Shown: piece after piece, positions 7,878-16,097 of the stretch
How positions within the stretch are numbered: position 1 is the stretch's first letter
Layout of the letters: the number at the start of each line of letters is the position of its first letter
Assembly: GCA_946885845.1 (NCBI GenBank)
Contig: CAMPHJ010000030.1
Coordinates: forward strand, 1 to 22,271
DNA length: 22,271 nucleotides
From: an uncultured Sphingobium sp.
GTDB taxonomy: Bacteria > Pseudomonadota > Alphaproteobacteria > Sphingomonadales > Sphingomonadaceae
Reading direction: 5' to 3'
The notes under the pieces: model-generated
Seen by the model: only the letters and a program-made list of their open reading frames with translations
The model's database searches: none
Told to the model about the DNA's origin: nothing
Translations under genes and position numbers: made by a program

Positions 7878-9095
7878 ATGGCAAGCACCTCCCCCAGTAC
7901 GGCCACGGCAACAGACACGCTAAATCTGACTCCTCCAGACCCAGTGCCACCAGTCGCGCGCGACAAGGCCGCCGGTCTCGTGCCGCTGGATGATGAGAAG
8001 CGGTCAAAGCTGGACGAAAAGGTCGGCGCTTTCGTTGCCGATCTGGTGGCGCAGGACGCCAATTCCCCGGAATTCGGCGTGCGCGTCGATCAGTTGACGA
8101 GCATGGGACGCAAGGAAATCGCGGAGGCGGCAGGCCACTCCAACCGATTCCTCGACCGGCCGGTGCGAGCTATGGACAGCGATAACAAGGTCGGCGTCGA
8201 TCTGGCCGAACTGCGCCGCACGGTCGAGGACCTCGACCCCGGCAAGCGCGGCAACCTCCTCGCGCCCCGAAAGTTGTTCGGCATCATTCCTTTCGGCAAT
8301 CGTCTGCGCGACTATTTCGACGGCTATAAAAGCGCGCAGGGCCACATCAACTCCATTTTGGGGTCGCTCGCCAGCGGAAAAGACGTCCTAATCAAGGACA
8401 ATGCGGCGATCGATGTCGAGCGACAGAATATGTGGGCGGCGATGGGTCGGCTTGAGCAGATGATCCACATCTCCAAAACACTTGACGCCCAGCTTGAGGC
8501 AAAGACGCTAGAACTGGATCCGACCGATCCGGCAAAGGCCAAGGCGATCCGCGACAGCGCGCTTTTCTATGTTCGCCAGCGCAGCCAGGACCTGCTGACG
8601 CAGATGGCTGTGACGGTGCAGGGTTATCTGGCGCTCGACCTCGTCAAGAAGAACAATGTCGAGCTGGTCAAGGGTGTGGATCGCGCCAGCACCACGACCG
8701 TTGCGGCCCTGCGGACGGCAGTGACCGTCGCCCAGGCGCTCGCCGGACAGAAGCTGGTGCTGGAACAGATCACGGCGCTCAACACGACAACGGCCAACAT
8801 GATCGATTCGACCGGGGAGATGCTAAAGAGCCAGACCGCCGCGATTCACGAACAGGCTGCGGCCAGCACCATCCCGATCGAAACCCTCCGCCGAGCATTT
8901 CAGAATATCTACGACACGATGGACAGCATCGACACCTTCAAGGCCAAGGCCTTGGAAAATATGAAGACGACTGTGAACACGCTGTCTGACGAGGTGGAAA
9001 AATCCAAAGGCTATATCGCGCGTGCCGAAGGTCAGGCACAGGCCGCGCAAGAGGCCCGCCCGGACAATCCGCTGCTAAGCTCGCTGGAGGCGTGA
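7878..9095 (+). CDS. TelA-family toxic anion resistance protein
   Basis: The 405-residue product belongs to the TelA/KlaA family (PF05816), linked to tellurite and other toxic anion or antimicrobial tolerance by an unknown mechanism. Visible family features are the NLLAPRKLFGIIPFGNRLRDYF block near residue 130, the long all-helical centre (LIKDNAAIDVERQNMW, YLALDLVKKNNVELVKGVDRA) and the VAQALAGQKLVLEQI segment. A predicted coiled coil at about residues 320-385 and a disordered Thr/Pro-rich N-terminus flank these. There is no signal peptide or membrane helix, so it is cytosolic or peripheral. The start is ATG 7878, because CGAGGAGA lies 4-6 bases upstream; an in-frame ATG at 7857 lacks a site. 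It leads an operon with two membrane proteins. Confidence 0.9.
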   Translation: MASTSPSTATATDTLNLTPPDPVPPVARDKAAGLVPLDDEKRSKLDEKVGAFVADLVAQDANSPEFGVRVDQLTSMGRKEIAEAAGHSNRFLDRPVRAMDSDNKVGVDLAELRRTVEDLDPGKRGNLLAPRKLFGIIPFGNRLRDYFDGYKSAQGHINSILGSLASGKDVLIKDNAAIDVERQNMWAAMGRLEQMIHISKTLDAQLEAKTLELDPTDPAKAKAIRDSALFYVRQRSQDLLTQMAVTVQGYLALDLVKKNNVELVKGVDRASTTTVAALRTAVTVAQALAGQKLVLEQITALNTTTANMIDSTGEMLKSQTAAIHEQAAASTIPIETLRRAFQNIYDTMDSIDTFKAKALENMKTTVNTLSDEVEKSKGYIARAEGQAQAAQEARPDNPLLSSLEA

Positions 9096-9180
9096 CATTG
9101 ATCGATGCCGCTTGTTCTCTTGTCGGAATATCGGATCTGGATGGATTGCTTTGGCGATCTGACAACAAGGGCAGCGTCCG

Positions 9181-9861
9181 GTGATGAACCGGTTCGACCG
9201 CCAGGGAAAGCGGCGACAGAGCCTGCCCGCCCGTGCTCGCCAGCGGCGCATTGCCGCTGCGATGCGTAAGCTGAGATATGCCGTCTGGACGATCCTGGCC
9301 GTGCTGGTAGCGAGCATCGTGGCGGGGTTCTTCATTCCGCTGGGCATTACAGGCGTGATGGTCACGCTGGGGGTGATGCTGGCGGTGGTGCTGCTGATCA
9401 TCGCCATGCCGCCTGAGCGTTCCGTGAAGGTTGAAGCCCTTTCGAGAACCTCGCTCAGCGCTTTGCCACTGCAAACCGAAATTTGGCTGGAAAACCAGCG
9501 AAAGGGACTTCCGACACCAGCAGCAGCGCTTGTCGACAGTATTGGGGTCAAGCTGGAAACCCTTGCTCCGCAGCTTGAACGGCTGACCGATCAGGAACCT
9601 GCCGCCCAAGAGGTGCGCAAGCTGCTGGCAGACCATCTGCCCGAACTCGTCACCGGCTACCAGTCAATCCCACAGCCGCTGAGGCGCGAAGAGCGCAACG
9701 GTCGGGTCCCCGAACAACAGCTCATCGAAGGGTTGAGTGTCATTGATGCGGAAATAACAAGGATGAGCGAAGGCCTGGCCAGCGGTGACCTGAACCGGCT
9801 GGCCATCCAAAACCGTTTCCTTGAAATGAAATATCAGGAGGCAAGGCAACTGGGGCATTAG
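9181..9861 (+). CDS. Two-helix membrane protein downstream of telA, XpaC-like
   Basis: The 226-residue protein has a very basic N-terminus (about residues 4-32), two adjacent hydrophobic helices (about 33-53 and 55-76) and a long soluble helical C-terminal part rich in Leu, Glu and Arg. The order telA plus small membrane protein, and the C-terminal pattern ending in RFLEMKYQEARQL, resemble the XpaC family that accompanies TelA homologues in other bacteria. I call this from context and general pattern, not a strong motif. GTG 9181 is chosen because AAGGG (9167-9171) lies 9 bases upstream; ATG 9184 is the alternative. It follows telA by 85 bases. The role is probably as a membrane partner for the TelA protein (inference). 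Confidence 0.72.
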   Translation: MMNRFDRQGKRRQSLPARARQRRIAAAMRKLRYAVWTILAVLVASIVAGFFIPLGITGVMVTLGVMLAVVLLIIAMPPERSVKVEALSRTSLSALPLQTEIWLENQRKGLPTPAAALVDSIGVKLETLAPQLERLTDQEPAAQEVRKLLADHLPELVTGYQSIPQPLRREERNGRVPEQQLIEGLSVIDAEITRMSEGLASGDLNRLAIQNRFLEMKYQEARQLGH

Positions 9862-9878
9862 TCCCCCGTCCTTTCCCC

Positions 9879-10034
9879 ATGATCCATCTCACGCTCATCA
9901 TCGTCGATTTTTTGACCGGCCTGCTCGTCGCGGGTGCATGGGCACTGGCATCGGCAGGCGGGGCAATCGCTGCGCTGCTGGGCGGTGGCGTGCTGGGGCT
10001 GTCGATTTTCAGGAAATGGCGGCGTCGCGATTAG
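9879..10034 (+). CDS. Small 51-residue membrane protein at the end of the telA operon
   Basis: This short frame starts ATG ATC CAT CTC and ends TAG, 17 bases after the preceding stop codon. The product is almost wholly hydrophobic, with two possible helices (about residues 4-20 and 27-44) and a positively charged end RKWRRRD, a plausible membrane hairpin by the positive-inside rule. There is no Shine-Dalgarno upstream, so translation would rely on coupling with the gene before it. Its stop codon lies inside the loop of the operon's terminator hairpin, which places it on the same transcript. The function is unknown. It could be non-coding, but composition and context favour a real gene. Confidence 0.55.
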   Translation: MIHLTLIIVDFLTGLLVAGAWALASAGGAIAALLGGGVLGLSIFRKWRRRD

Positions 10035-10048
10035 ACGCCGATCCTTTT
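10020..10048 (+). terminator. Intrinsic terminator of the telA operon
   Basis: CGGCGTC (10020-10026) pairs perfectly with GACGCCG (10034-10040) around a 7-base loop, followed by ATCCTTTT. It overlaps the end of the 51-residue gene and lies between convergent genes. The short T tract makes it moderate in strength. Confidence 0.65.
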
Positions 10049-10358
10049 AGCCCTGACGGATCAGAACATCCATCATCGCCTGCGTCAGGGGCTGGCTGAA
10101 TTGTATGCCAAAACGCTTTCCCTTTGCCCATTTCACCCTTCCGCTCGTTTCGAGGTCGAGCGCGTGAATAATGACGTAGCTGCCGGCATTTGGCGGGACT
10201 TCGCAATGGACCAAAGCGCCGGTAGATGACAAGTCCAGGAAATGAGCGCGCAGCTCGGCGCCCCTCAGGGTGAGCGCCACCGGTTCGAACATTTTATGCC
10301 GCGGAGCGTGCCGCCGTTGCGCGGCACCGGTGATCGGAGAATCATATGGGTCGGTCAT
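10047..10358 (-). CDS. PilZ domain protein (predicted c-di-GMP receptor)
   Basis: A 103-residue single-domain protein. The c-di-GMP-binding signature is complete: RxxxR as RHAPR (Arg16, Arg20) and DxSxxG as DLSSTG (residues 42-47). The barrel strands follow, with GRVKWAKGKRFGIQF near the end. Such proteins respond to cyclic di-GMP and usually influence motility, polysaccharide secretion or biofilm formation; the target is not evident here. The gene converges on the telA operon. A TTAACCAT motif on the minus strand lies about 60 bases upstream of its start, which could be a CtrA-type site. Confidence 0.92.
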   Translation of the reverse strand: MTDPYDSPITGAAQRRHAPRHKMFEPVALTLRGAELRAHFLDLSSTGALVHCEVPPNAGSYVIIHALDLETSGRVKWAKGKRFGIQFSQPLTQAMMDVLIRQG

Positions 10359-10415
10359 GCCAGCCCCTCCCTTCCGCTATTCAATCATCAAAAGATCAAT
10401 TTCGTCACCAATATT

Positions 10416-10423
10416 ATGGTTAA
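10416..10423 (-). promoter_or_regulatory. CtrA-like half-site upstream of the PilZ gene
   Basis: TTAACCAT on the minus strand, 58-65 bases before the PilZ start codon, matches a CtrA-type motif known in alphaproteobacteria. The full TTAA-N7-TTAA form is not met (the right half reads ATTG). Position suits a promoter, but an 8-base match is weak evidence. Confidence 0.35.
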
Positions 10424-10458
10424 CAGTCGGCCAAGCAGCTTTCCGAGCGGTCGCGCGA

Positions 10459-11193
10459 TTAAAATCGCAGCGCGCAGGGGACGATTGAACCGGGTGAGGG
10501 ACGAGCGGCGATCCGACGAAAACGGGCGAAATACCCCCCCGCAGTCGGCTTGGGGATCAACTCTTCCATCCGAAAGCCCATGGCGGCCAGTTCGCAGGCC
10601 AGCAACCTTGGCGGAGTGCCGTGCTGGTCGGTCGGACGGTTGGCATCGACGACGATCAATTCACCATCAGGCTTCAGCGCCGGGCTAAGGTGCCACAGAA
10701 AGGCATAGGGTTCCGCAATCTCGTGATACATATGGACCATGAAGATGCGGTCGAAGCTGTTCGTAGGCAGTTTCGGGTCTTCGGGCGCCCCCAGTCGAAC
10801 GCTGACATTGCGCCAGTCTTCCCGCGTAATACGCCGCGACAGCGCCTCAATCACCTCTGGCATGATATCTTCGGCGAGGACCCGTCCTTTCGGCCCCACG
10901 CGATCGGCGAGCCGCACGGTATAATAGCCCTCGCCCGCGCCGATGTCGGCCACGGTCATTCCGGGCCGAATGCCAGCCTTATCCATGATGTCATCCGCTT
11001 CATTGACCCGATCGCGCGCCTCTTCGCTGGACCAGCGCGTCGACACGACGGGCGCGACCGGGCGGTCAGCACGTGGAAACTCCTTCGCTGCCGCGGGGCG
11101 GTCCTTCTGCTGGCTCGATGAAAAAGGTCCGCATGCCGTTAGCAGGAGCGCCACTCCCGCCAGCGCCACCCCTGTCACCGGCAGAGGCTTCAT
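10459..11193 (-). CDS. Predicted lipoprotein with class I SAM methyltransferase fold
   Basis: The 244-residue protein begins with a lipoprotein signal peptide ending in the lipobox LLTAC (Cys21). After a Ser/Gln/Pro linker comes a Rossmann methyltransferase domain: motif I VADIGAGEG (residues 81-89), an acidic residue after strand 2 (AEDI), the APEDPKL loop, FDRIFMVHMYHEI at the strand 4 position and GELIVVDANRP. It is not PrmC: the NPPY motif is absent. The start overlaps the prfB stop as TAATG, with GGAGG 10 bases upstream inside prfB, so the two are translationally coupled. Odd point: methyltransferases need cytosolic SAM, yet the signal peptide predicts export and lipid anchoring. The substrate is unknown. 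Confidence 0.85.
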   Translation of the reverse strand: MKPLPVTGVALAGVALLLTACGPFSSSQQKDRPAAAKEFPRADRPVAPVVSTRWSSEEARDRVNEADDIMDKAGIRPGMTVADIGAGEGYYTVRLADRVGPKGRVLAEDIMPEVIEALSRRITREDWRNVSVRLGAPEDPKLPTNSFDRIFMVHMYHEIAEPYAFLWHLSPALKPDGELIVVDANRPTDQHGTPPRLLACELAAMGFRMEELIPKPTAGGYFARFRRIAARPSPGSIVPCALRF

Positions 11194-12320
11194 TAATCGA
11201 CGTCCTCCACATCAACCTTTTCGCCCGTCACCTTTTGCGACAAGGCAGCGGCCATGAAGGGGTCAAGCGCCCCGTCGAGGACGTCGTCGGGCGAAGTGGA
11301 AGTGACACCGGTGCGCAGGTCCTTCACCAGCTGATAGGGCTGGAGGACGTAGGAGCGGATCTGATGTCCCCAGCCAATTTCGGTCTTGGCCTGATATTCA
11401 CCCGAAGCCACTGCCTCGCGCTTTTGCAGCTCCGCTTCGTAAAGGCGGGCTTTCAACATGTTCATCGCAGTCGCGCGGTTCTTGTGCTGCGACCGGTCAT
11501 TCTGCGAGGCCACGATTATGCCTGACGGAATGTGGGTGATGCGGACCGCCGAGTCCGTGGTGTTGACGTGCTGCCCGCCCGCGCCGGACGCGCGATAGGT
11601 ATCGATCTTGAGGTCGCCTTCATTCACCTCAATCTCGATATTGTCGTCGATCACGGGATAGACCCAAACGGATGAGAAGCTGGTGTGCCGCCGTGCCGAA
11701 CTGTCATAGGGACTGATCCGCACAAGGCGATGCACGCCGCTTTCCGTCTTGGCGTAGCCATAGGCATTTTCGCCCTTGAACAGAAAAGTCGCGGATTTGA
11801 TGCCCGCCTGGTCACCCGCCTGATAGTCGACCAGTTCCACCTTGTAGCCGCGTCGCTCGCCCCAGCGGCGGTACATGCGGCTGAGCATTTCGGCCCAGTC
11901 CTGGCTTTCCGTGCCACCTGCGCCAGCGTGGATTTCCAGATAGGTGTCGCTCGCATCAGCTTCGCCCGCCAGCAGCGCCTTGATCTTATCCTCATCAGCG
12001 CGGTCCGCCAGCGCCTTCAGCGACGCGATGGCTTCGTTGACCATATCCTCATCACCCTCGGCCTCAGCCATTTCGATGAGTTCGGCAGTGTCGGTCTTTT
12101 CGCTTTCGATCGCGCGCGTTGCGCCGATCGCAGCGTCAAGCCGGGTGCGTTCGCGCATCACTTCCTGCGCGAGTTTCTGGTTGTCCCACAGCGTCGGATC
12201 CTCGACGCGCGCGTTTAGTTCGTCCAGACGGCGCAAGGCGCGATCCCAGTCGAGGAAACGGCGCAGCAGGTCCAGCGCGGCGTCAATACGGTCGATATGT
12301 TGCTGCGCTTCGGCGCGCAT
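11193..12320 (-). CDS. prfB: Peptide chain release factor 2 (RF2)
   Basis: Recognises UGA and UAA and triggers peptide release on the ribosome. The 375-residue product has the GGQ catalytic loop SGAGGQHVNTTDSAVR (Gly248-Gly249-Gln250) and the stop-codon reading motif as SPY (residues 203-205, SPF in E. coli). Domain 1 is a helical hairpin. The start MRAEAQQH is chosen because GGAGAG lies 5 bases upstream; an upstream in-frame start gives a non-conserved 12-residue extension. At the site of the E. coli programmed frameshift the sequence reads TTC CTC GAC in frame with no UGA, so autoregulation by frameshifting is absent. The stop codon overlaps the next start (TAATG). Confidence 0.97.
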   Translation of the reverse strand: MRAEAQQHIDRIDAALDLLRRFLDWDRALRRLDELNARVEDPTLWDNQKLAQEVMRERTRLDAAIGATRAIESEKTDTAELIEMAEAEGDEDMVNEAIASLKALADRADEDKIKALLAGEADASDTYLEIHAGAGGTESQDWAEMLSRMYRRWGERRGYKVELVDYQAGDQAGIKSATFLFKGENAYGYAKTESGVHRLVRISPYDSSARRHTSFSSVWVYPVIDDNIEIEVNEGDLKIDTYRASGAGGQHVNTTDSAVRITHIPSGIIVASQNDRSQHKNRATAMNMLKARLYEAELQKREAVASGEYQAKTEIGWGHQIRSYVLQPYQLVKDLRTGVTSTSPDDVLDGALDPFMAAALSQKVTGEKVDVEDVD

Positions 12321-12377
12321 GGGAACTCTCCAAAAATATCGGGCGCTTCTGCTCACCAGGTCGAAAACGCACTAAAC

Positions 12378-12401
12378 CGCTGCCCCTATCTGAGGGCAGT
12401 G
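12378..12401 (-). terminator. Weak terminator-like stem-loop downstream of mrcA
   Basis: Eight base pairs (CGCTGCCC with GGGCAGTG, one G-T wobble) around an 8-base loop lie between the mrcA stop and prfB. On the minus strand the stem is followed by GTTTAGTGCGTTTTC, a broken T tract, so termination may be partial. Confidence 0.4.
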
Positions 12402-12439
12402 GATTTGGGAAGATTCAATCCAGTCGCGGAGTATGGCCT

Positions 12440-14977
12440 TTAATAGATCCCACCCTGATCCTGCAGGAAATCGCTATCCGTTCGCTGAGCACCCTGGCGC
12501 ACCGCGTCCCGCTGGGCAGCGGCTTTTTCCTGGGCCGCGACTTCTTCCTTGCGGATCGATCGGCGGGGTTCGGATTCGGGTTTGAACGCTTCCCATATGA
12601 TGGCAGGCTTTGGCTCGTCGGTAGGCCAGACGCCATAGACACGCTTGCCCGATCGGCGGTCTATCGTGACCATACGGATGCCAGCCGGAGCAACGAACGG
12701 CGTCTTGGGCATGGTTTCAAGCACGGGCTTCATAGCCGCCTTCCATATCGGCGCGGCGATGCGACCACCCTGCGCCCAGCCACCCAGACTACGCGGCTGA
12801 TCATAGCCGATATAAACGCCCGCAACGAGGTCGGGAGAGCCGCCCACGAACCACACATTGGTCGGACCGTTTGTGGTGCCCGTCTTGCCGAAAAGCGGGC
12901 GCTTCAGGTCGGCAAGCACGGTCGCGGTGCCGCGCTGGATCACCCCTTCGGCAATGTGCACGACCTGATAGGCGGTCATAGGGTTCATGACCTGCCGCCC
13001 TTCAAAGCCAAACCGGGGCATGGGCTTGCCATCCCAGTTGGCCATGTTGCACCCCTCACAGGGCCGCCATCTCAGAGGCCAGATAACCTTGCCATGCCGG
13101 TCCTGAACATAATCCATGACCTTGGGCGACATTTGCCGCCCGTGATTGGCGAGTGTTGCATAGGCATTCACCATTCGCTCAACCGTGGTTTCGCCCGCCC
13201 CCAGCGCGAAGGAAAGATAAGGCTGGTAATCGCCGATACCCATCGCCTTGATCGTGCGCACGACCCGATCCATGCCCGTCTGGCTTGCGGCGCGGACGGT
13301 CATGAGGTTGCGTGACTGTTCCACACCCCACCGCATGGTCTGCGGTCCTGCGCTGCCGCCGGAGAAATTGCGGAAGCATTTTTGTCCCAGCCCTGCGCCT
13401 TGATAGACGCACAGCGGCCCATCAACGATAATCGAAGCAGGCGTCATGCCGCTGTCCAGTGCTGCGGCATAGACGAAAGGCTTGATGGTCGACCCGGGCT
13501 GGCGCATCGCCTGCGTGGCGCGATTATAGGAGGAAAGACGGCTGTCGAACCCGCCCTGCATCGCGCGGATGCGGCCGGAATGAGTTTCTTCGACGACCAT
13601 GCCGCCGGAAACTTCAGGCACATTGCGCAAGGCCCAGCTGGACCCGTTGCCTGTCACCACGATTAGGTCGCCCGGCTTCATGCTGTTGAACGCAGGGCCG
13701 CCCGCGCGGCGGTATGGCATTTGCGCGGCGCCTGCGGGCAGCGTGCCGGTGGAACCATCCGAAAAACCGATTTCTGCAGAAGACGAATTGCGGCTGATCA
13801 CCACCGCTACGCGCCAGGACGCATAATCAACCCCAACATAGCTGGCAGCCAATTCGCGTCGCCAGCCCCGTCCGATGTCGATTTTGCCCACTGGCCCGGA
13901 CCAGCCCTTGCCCGCATCGAAGCGCAGAAGGCCGTTGCGCAGCGCTGTGGCGGTCAGGTCCTGCATCTTCGGATCATAGGGACTGCGCACCCAAAGACCG
14001 CCTGCATAGACGCTGTTGGGGCCATCCTCTGCCTTTTCGCCAAAGCGTTCGATCAGGCGGCGGCGCACCTCTTCCATATAATAGCCGCCCGCTCGCGCAT
14101 CATAGCCGGATCCGTGCGCCTGCACGGTGCCCAGCGGTTGCGCCTGCGCCTCGTTCCGCTGCGCGTCGGTGATCCAGCCGTTCTTGACCATCTCACCCAG
14201 AGCCCAGTTACGGCGCTCCAAAGCACGCTCATGGCCGGTCGGGCTTTCCGGGCGGTAATTGGCCGGCCCCTTCGGCAGGATGGCAAGATAGGCCATTTCG
14301 TGCAATTTGAGGTCAGCCACATCCTTGTCAAAATAGGCGCGTGAGGCCGCCTGGACGCCATAGGCGTTGCGACCCAGGAATATCTGGTTGAGATACAGTT
14401 CCAAGATCTGCTGCTTGGTCAGCACGTCTTCCATGCGGTAGGCGAGGATCATCTCCTTCACCTTGCGGGTGGGCGAATATTCATCGCCGATCAGCAGATT
14501 CTTGGCCACCTGCTGGGTGATCGTGGACCCGCCCCTGGCACGCTGGCCCGATCCGATCTTCGTCACATAGTCGAACACCGCACCGAAAAAGCCGGGAACA
14601 TCGACTCCGTGATGGTCGAAGAAAGTCTTGTCCTCCGCCGACAGATAGGCGCGGATCAGGAGCGGTGGATAATCGCTATATTGCAGCTGGACCCGACGTT
14701 CGCGGGCATAGCTATGCACCGGCTGACCGTTGATGTCGCGCACGATGGTGGGCAGCGGCGGTTCATATTCCAGCAGCGTCGCGGCATCGGGAAGGCCGCG
14801 CGCGAAAATCAGCCAGAAGAGGAAAAACGCCGCCATAAGACCGCCGAGGCCGATGGCGATCCACCGCACCCATCGTCGGTCCCAGTGCGGGGCAAGTCGT
14901 TCCCGCAAATTGCCCACGCGGTCGCGTAACCGGCGGGTGGAGGACGATGATGCGGTATCGGGGCGAGCCTCTTCCAT
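12440..14977 (-). CDS. mrcA: Penicillin-binding protein 1A, bifunctional glycosyltransferase/transpeptidase
   Basis: A class A PBP that polymerises and cross-links peptidoglycan in the periplasm. The 845-residue product has a short cytosolic N-terminus, one membrane anchor (about residues 39-59), and a GT51 domain with catalytic Glu115 in AEDKTFFDHHGVD and the GGSTITQQVAKN motif. An OB-like insert at about 290-440 follows, then the transpeptidase with active Ser496 (STIK), SRN (555-557) and KTG (698-700). The C-terminal tail is Gln/Ala-rich and charged. The insert between the two enzymatic domains is characteristic of PBP1A rather than PBP1B. It lies 65 bases downstream of the amidase gene on the same strand, so synthesis and hydrolysis enzymes are probably cotranscribed. 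Confidence 0.96.
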   Translation of the reverse strand: MEEARPDTASSSSTRRLRDRVGNLRERLAPHWDRRWVRWIAIGLGGLMAAFFLFWLIFARGLPDAATLLEYEPPLPTIVRDINGQPVHSYARERRVQLQYSDYPPLLIRAYLSAEDKTFFDHHGVDVPGFFGAVFDYVTKIGSGQRARGGSTITQQVAKNLLIGDEYSPTRKVKEMILAYRMEDVLTKQQILELYLNQIFLGRNAYGVQAASRAYFDKDVADLKLHEMAYLAILPKGPANYRPESPTGHERALERRNWALGEMVKNGWITDAQRNEAQAQPLGTVQAHGSGYDARAGGYYMEEVRRRLIERFGEKAEDGPNSVYAGGLWVRSPYDPKMQDLTATALRNGLLRFDAGKGWSGPVGKIDIGRGWRRELAASYVGVDYASWRVAVVISRNSSSAEIGFSDGSTGTLPAGAAQMPYRRAGGPAFNSMKPGDLIVVTGNGSSWALRNVPEVSGGMVVEETHSGRIRAMQGGFDSRLSSYNRATQAMRQPGSTIKPFVYAAALDSGMTPASIIVDGPLCVYQGAGLGQKCFRNFSGGSAGPQTMRWGVEQSRNLMTVRAASQTGMDRVVRTIKAMGIGDYQPYLSFALGAGETTVERMVNAYATLANHGRQMSPKVMDYVQDRHGKVIWPLRWRPCEGCNMANWDGKPMPRFGFEGRQVMNPMTAYQVVHIAEGVIQRGTATVLADLKRPLFGKTGTTNGPTNVWFVGGSPDLVAGVYIGYDQPRSLGGWAQGGRIAAPIWKAAMKPVLETMPKTPFVAPAGIRMVTIDRRSGKRVYGVWPTDEPKPAIIWEAFKPESEPRRSIRKEEVAAQEKAAAQRDAVRQGAQRTDSDFLQDQGGIY

Positions 14978-15042
14978 GACGAACGAGGCTCTAGGGTCAA
15001 AATAGCCGCAACGCCAGAGCGGATCGATGGGATGCGCTGCGC

Positions 15043-15930
15043 CTAACGCGGCGTCAGCGCTACATTGCGGGCGAAATGCACTTCGATAGCGCGCGTTACC
15101 CCGCGGGCGATGCGTGCCTGGCCTTCGCGGGAGGAAAGGAAAGCGGCGTCGTCGCTGTTGCTGAGATAGCCGGTTTCGAACAGCACCGATGGTGTGTCGG
15201 GGGCCTTTAAAACCATGAGTGAAGCAAAGCGATGATAGGGGGTTCGGAAATCCATGTAGGGGGAGGCTTCCCGTTTCAGGACGCGCGCGAAGGTCGCTGA
15301 AACTGTCATGGTTTCGCGTTGCGTCAGGTCGATAAGAATAGATGATATATCATCCGGCTGGCCGCCCAGATTGACGCCGTGCAAGATGTCCGCCTTGTTT
15401 TCACGCGCGGCGAGGCGGGCGGCTTCGCGGTCGGACGCGACTTCCGACAAAGTGTAGACGGTGGCCCCATGCGCCTGTTCATTGTCAGCGGAATCGGCGT
15501 GGACGGAAATGAACAGGTCCGCGTTCAGCCGCCGCGCAATGTCATAGCGTTCCTGCAGGACGAGAAAGCGGTCGTCGTCCCGCGTCATCGCCACGCGAAG
15601 GCGTCCGGCCTTTACCAGCGCGTCGCGGATCGCCTGCGCAATGGCGAGCGTCAGGTCCTTTTCCTGCTTGCCAAGCTTTGCATTGATCGCGCCGGGATCA
15701 TGGCCGCCATGACCAGCGTCGATGACGACCAGAGGACGCGATGCGTCGCGGGGGCCGTCCACACGGGGCAATTCCAGGCCGCGCCCCGCGGGCGGAATGG
15801 GAACGGTAATGCTGTGCACCCGCTTTGCAGGACGAGGCGCCATCTGCGCGACCGGGTCGAGCGCGGCGCCGCCGTCATTGCCGGGCGCAGCGGAAAAAAT
15901 CGCGCCGACCAGGACAAGAGCGTGGAACAT
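15043..15930 (-). CDS. N-acetylmuramoyl-L-alanine amidase (amidase_3 family)
   Basis: A zinc hydrolase that cuts the bond between MurNAc and L-Ala in peptidoglycan, acting in the periplasm at division. In the 295-residue protein the catalytic domain starts at LVVIDAGHGGHDPG and shows zinc ligands His74, Glu90 and His144 (SVHAD) and catalytic Glu252 (FETGYLSN). The stretch around residues 150-220 corresponds to the regulatory helix region seen in AmiB/AmiC. There is no AMIN domain. The signal sequence MFHALVLVGAIFSAAPG lacks a basic n-region and no ribosome binding site precedes it. The codons just upstream read RHKRA in frame but contain no usual start codon, so an atypical start is possible. 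It probably leads the operon with mrcA. Confidence 0.93.
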   Translation of the reverse strand: MFHALVLVGAIFSAAPGNDGGAALDPVAQMAPRPAKRVHSITVPIPPAGRGLELPRVDGPRDASRPLVVIDAGHGGHDPGAINAKLGKQEKDLTLAIAQAIRDALVKAGRLRVAMTRDDDRFLVLQERYDIARRLNADLFISVHADSADNEQAHGATVYTLSEVASDREAARLAARENKADILHGVNLGGQPDDISSILIDLTQRETMTVSATFARVLKREASPYMDFRTPYHRFASLMVLKAPDTPSVLFETGYLSNSDDAAFLSSREGQARIARGVTRAIEVHFARNVALTPR

Positions 15931-16097
15931 CGCGCGCTTGTGCCGCGCGGACCCGCAATCGTCCAGCCAAATATGAGCGGCGCAGCGTTCAGCCTTCGAT
16001 CCGTGTCAAAGGACTGCCCGCACATGAAACATTATTTCGGCCAGACGTTGCTAGGGCGCATTTTGACTGCTACCCATTCATATTCCTGAAAGCCTGT

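Noticed and set aside
10452..10472. GC-rich hairpin over the methyltransferase stop codon as a terminator
   Set aside because: It has a minimal loop, a bulged A and no T tract on the minus strand.
10459..11193. Methyltransferase as PrmC acting on RF2
   Set aside because: There is no NPPY catalytic motif, and the protein has a lipoprotein signal.
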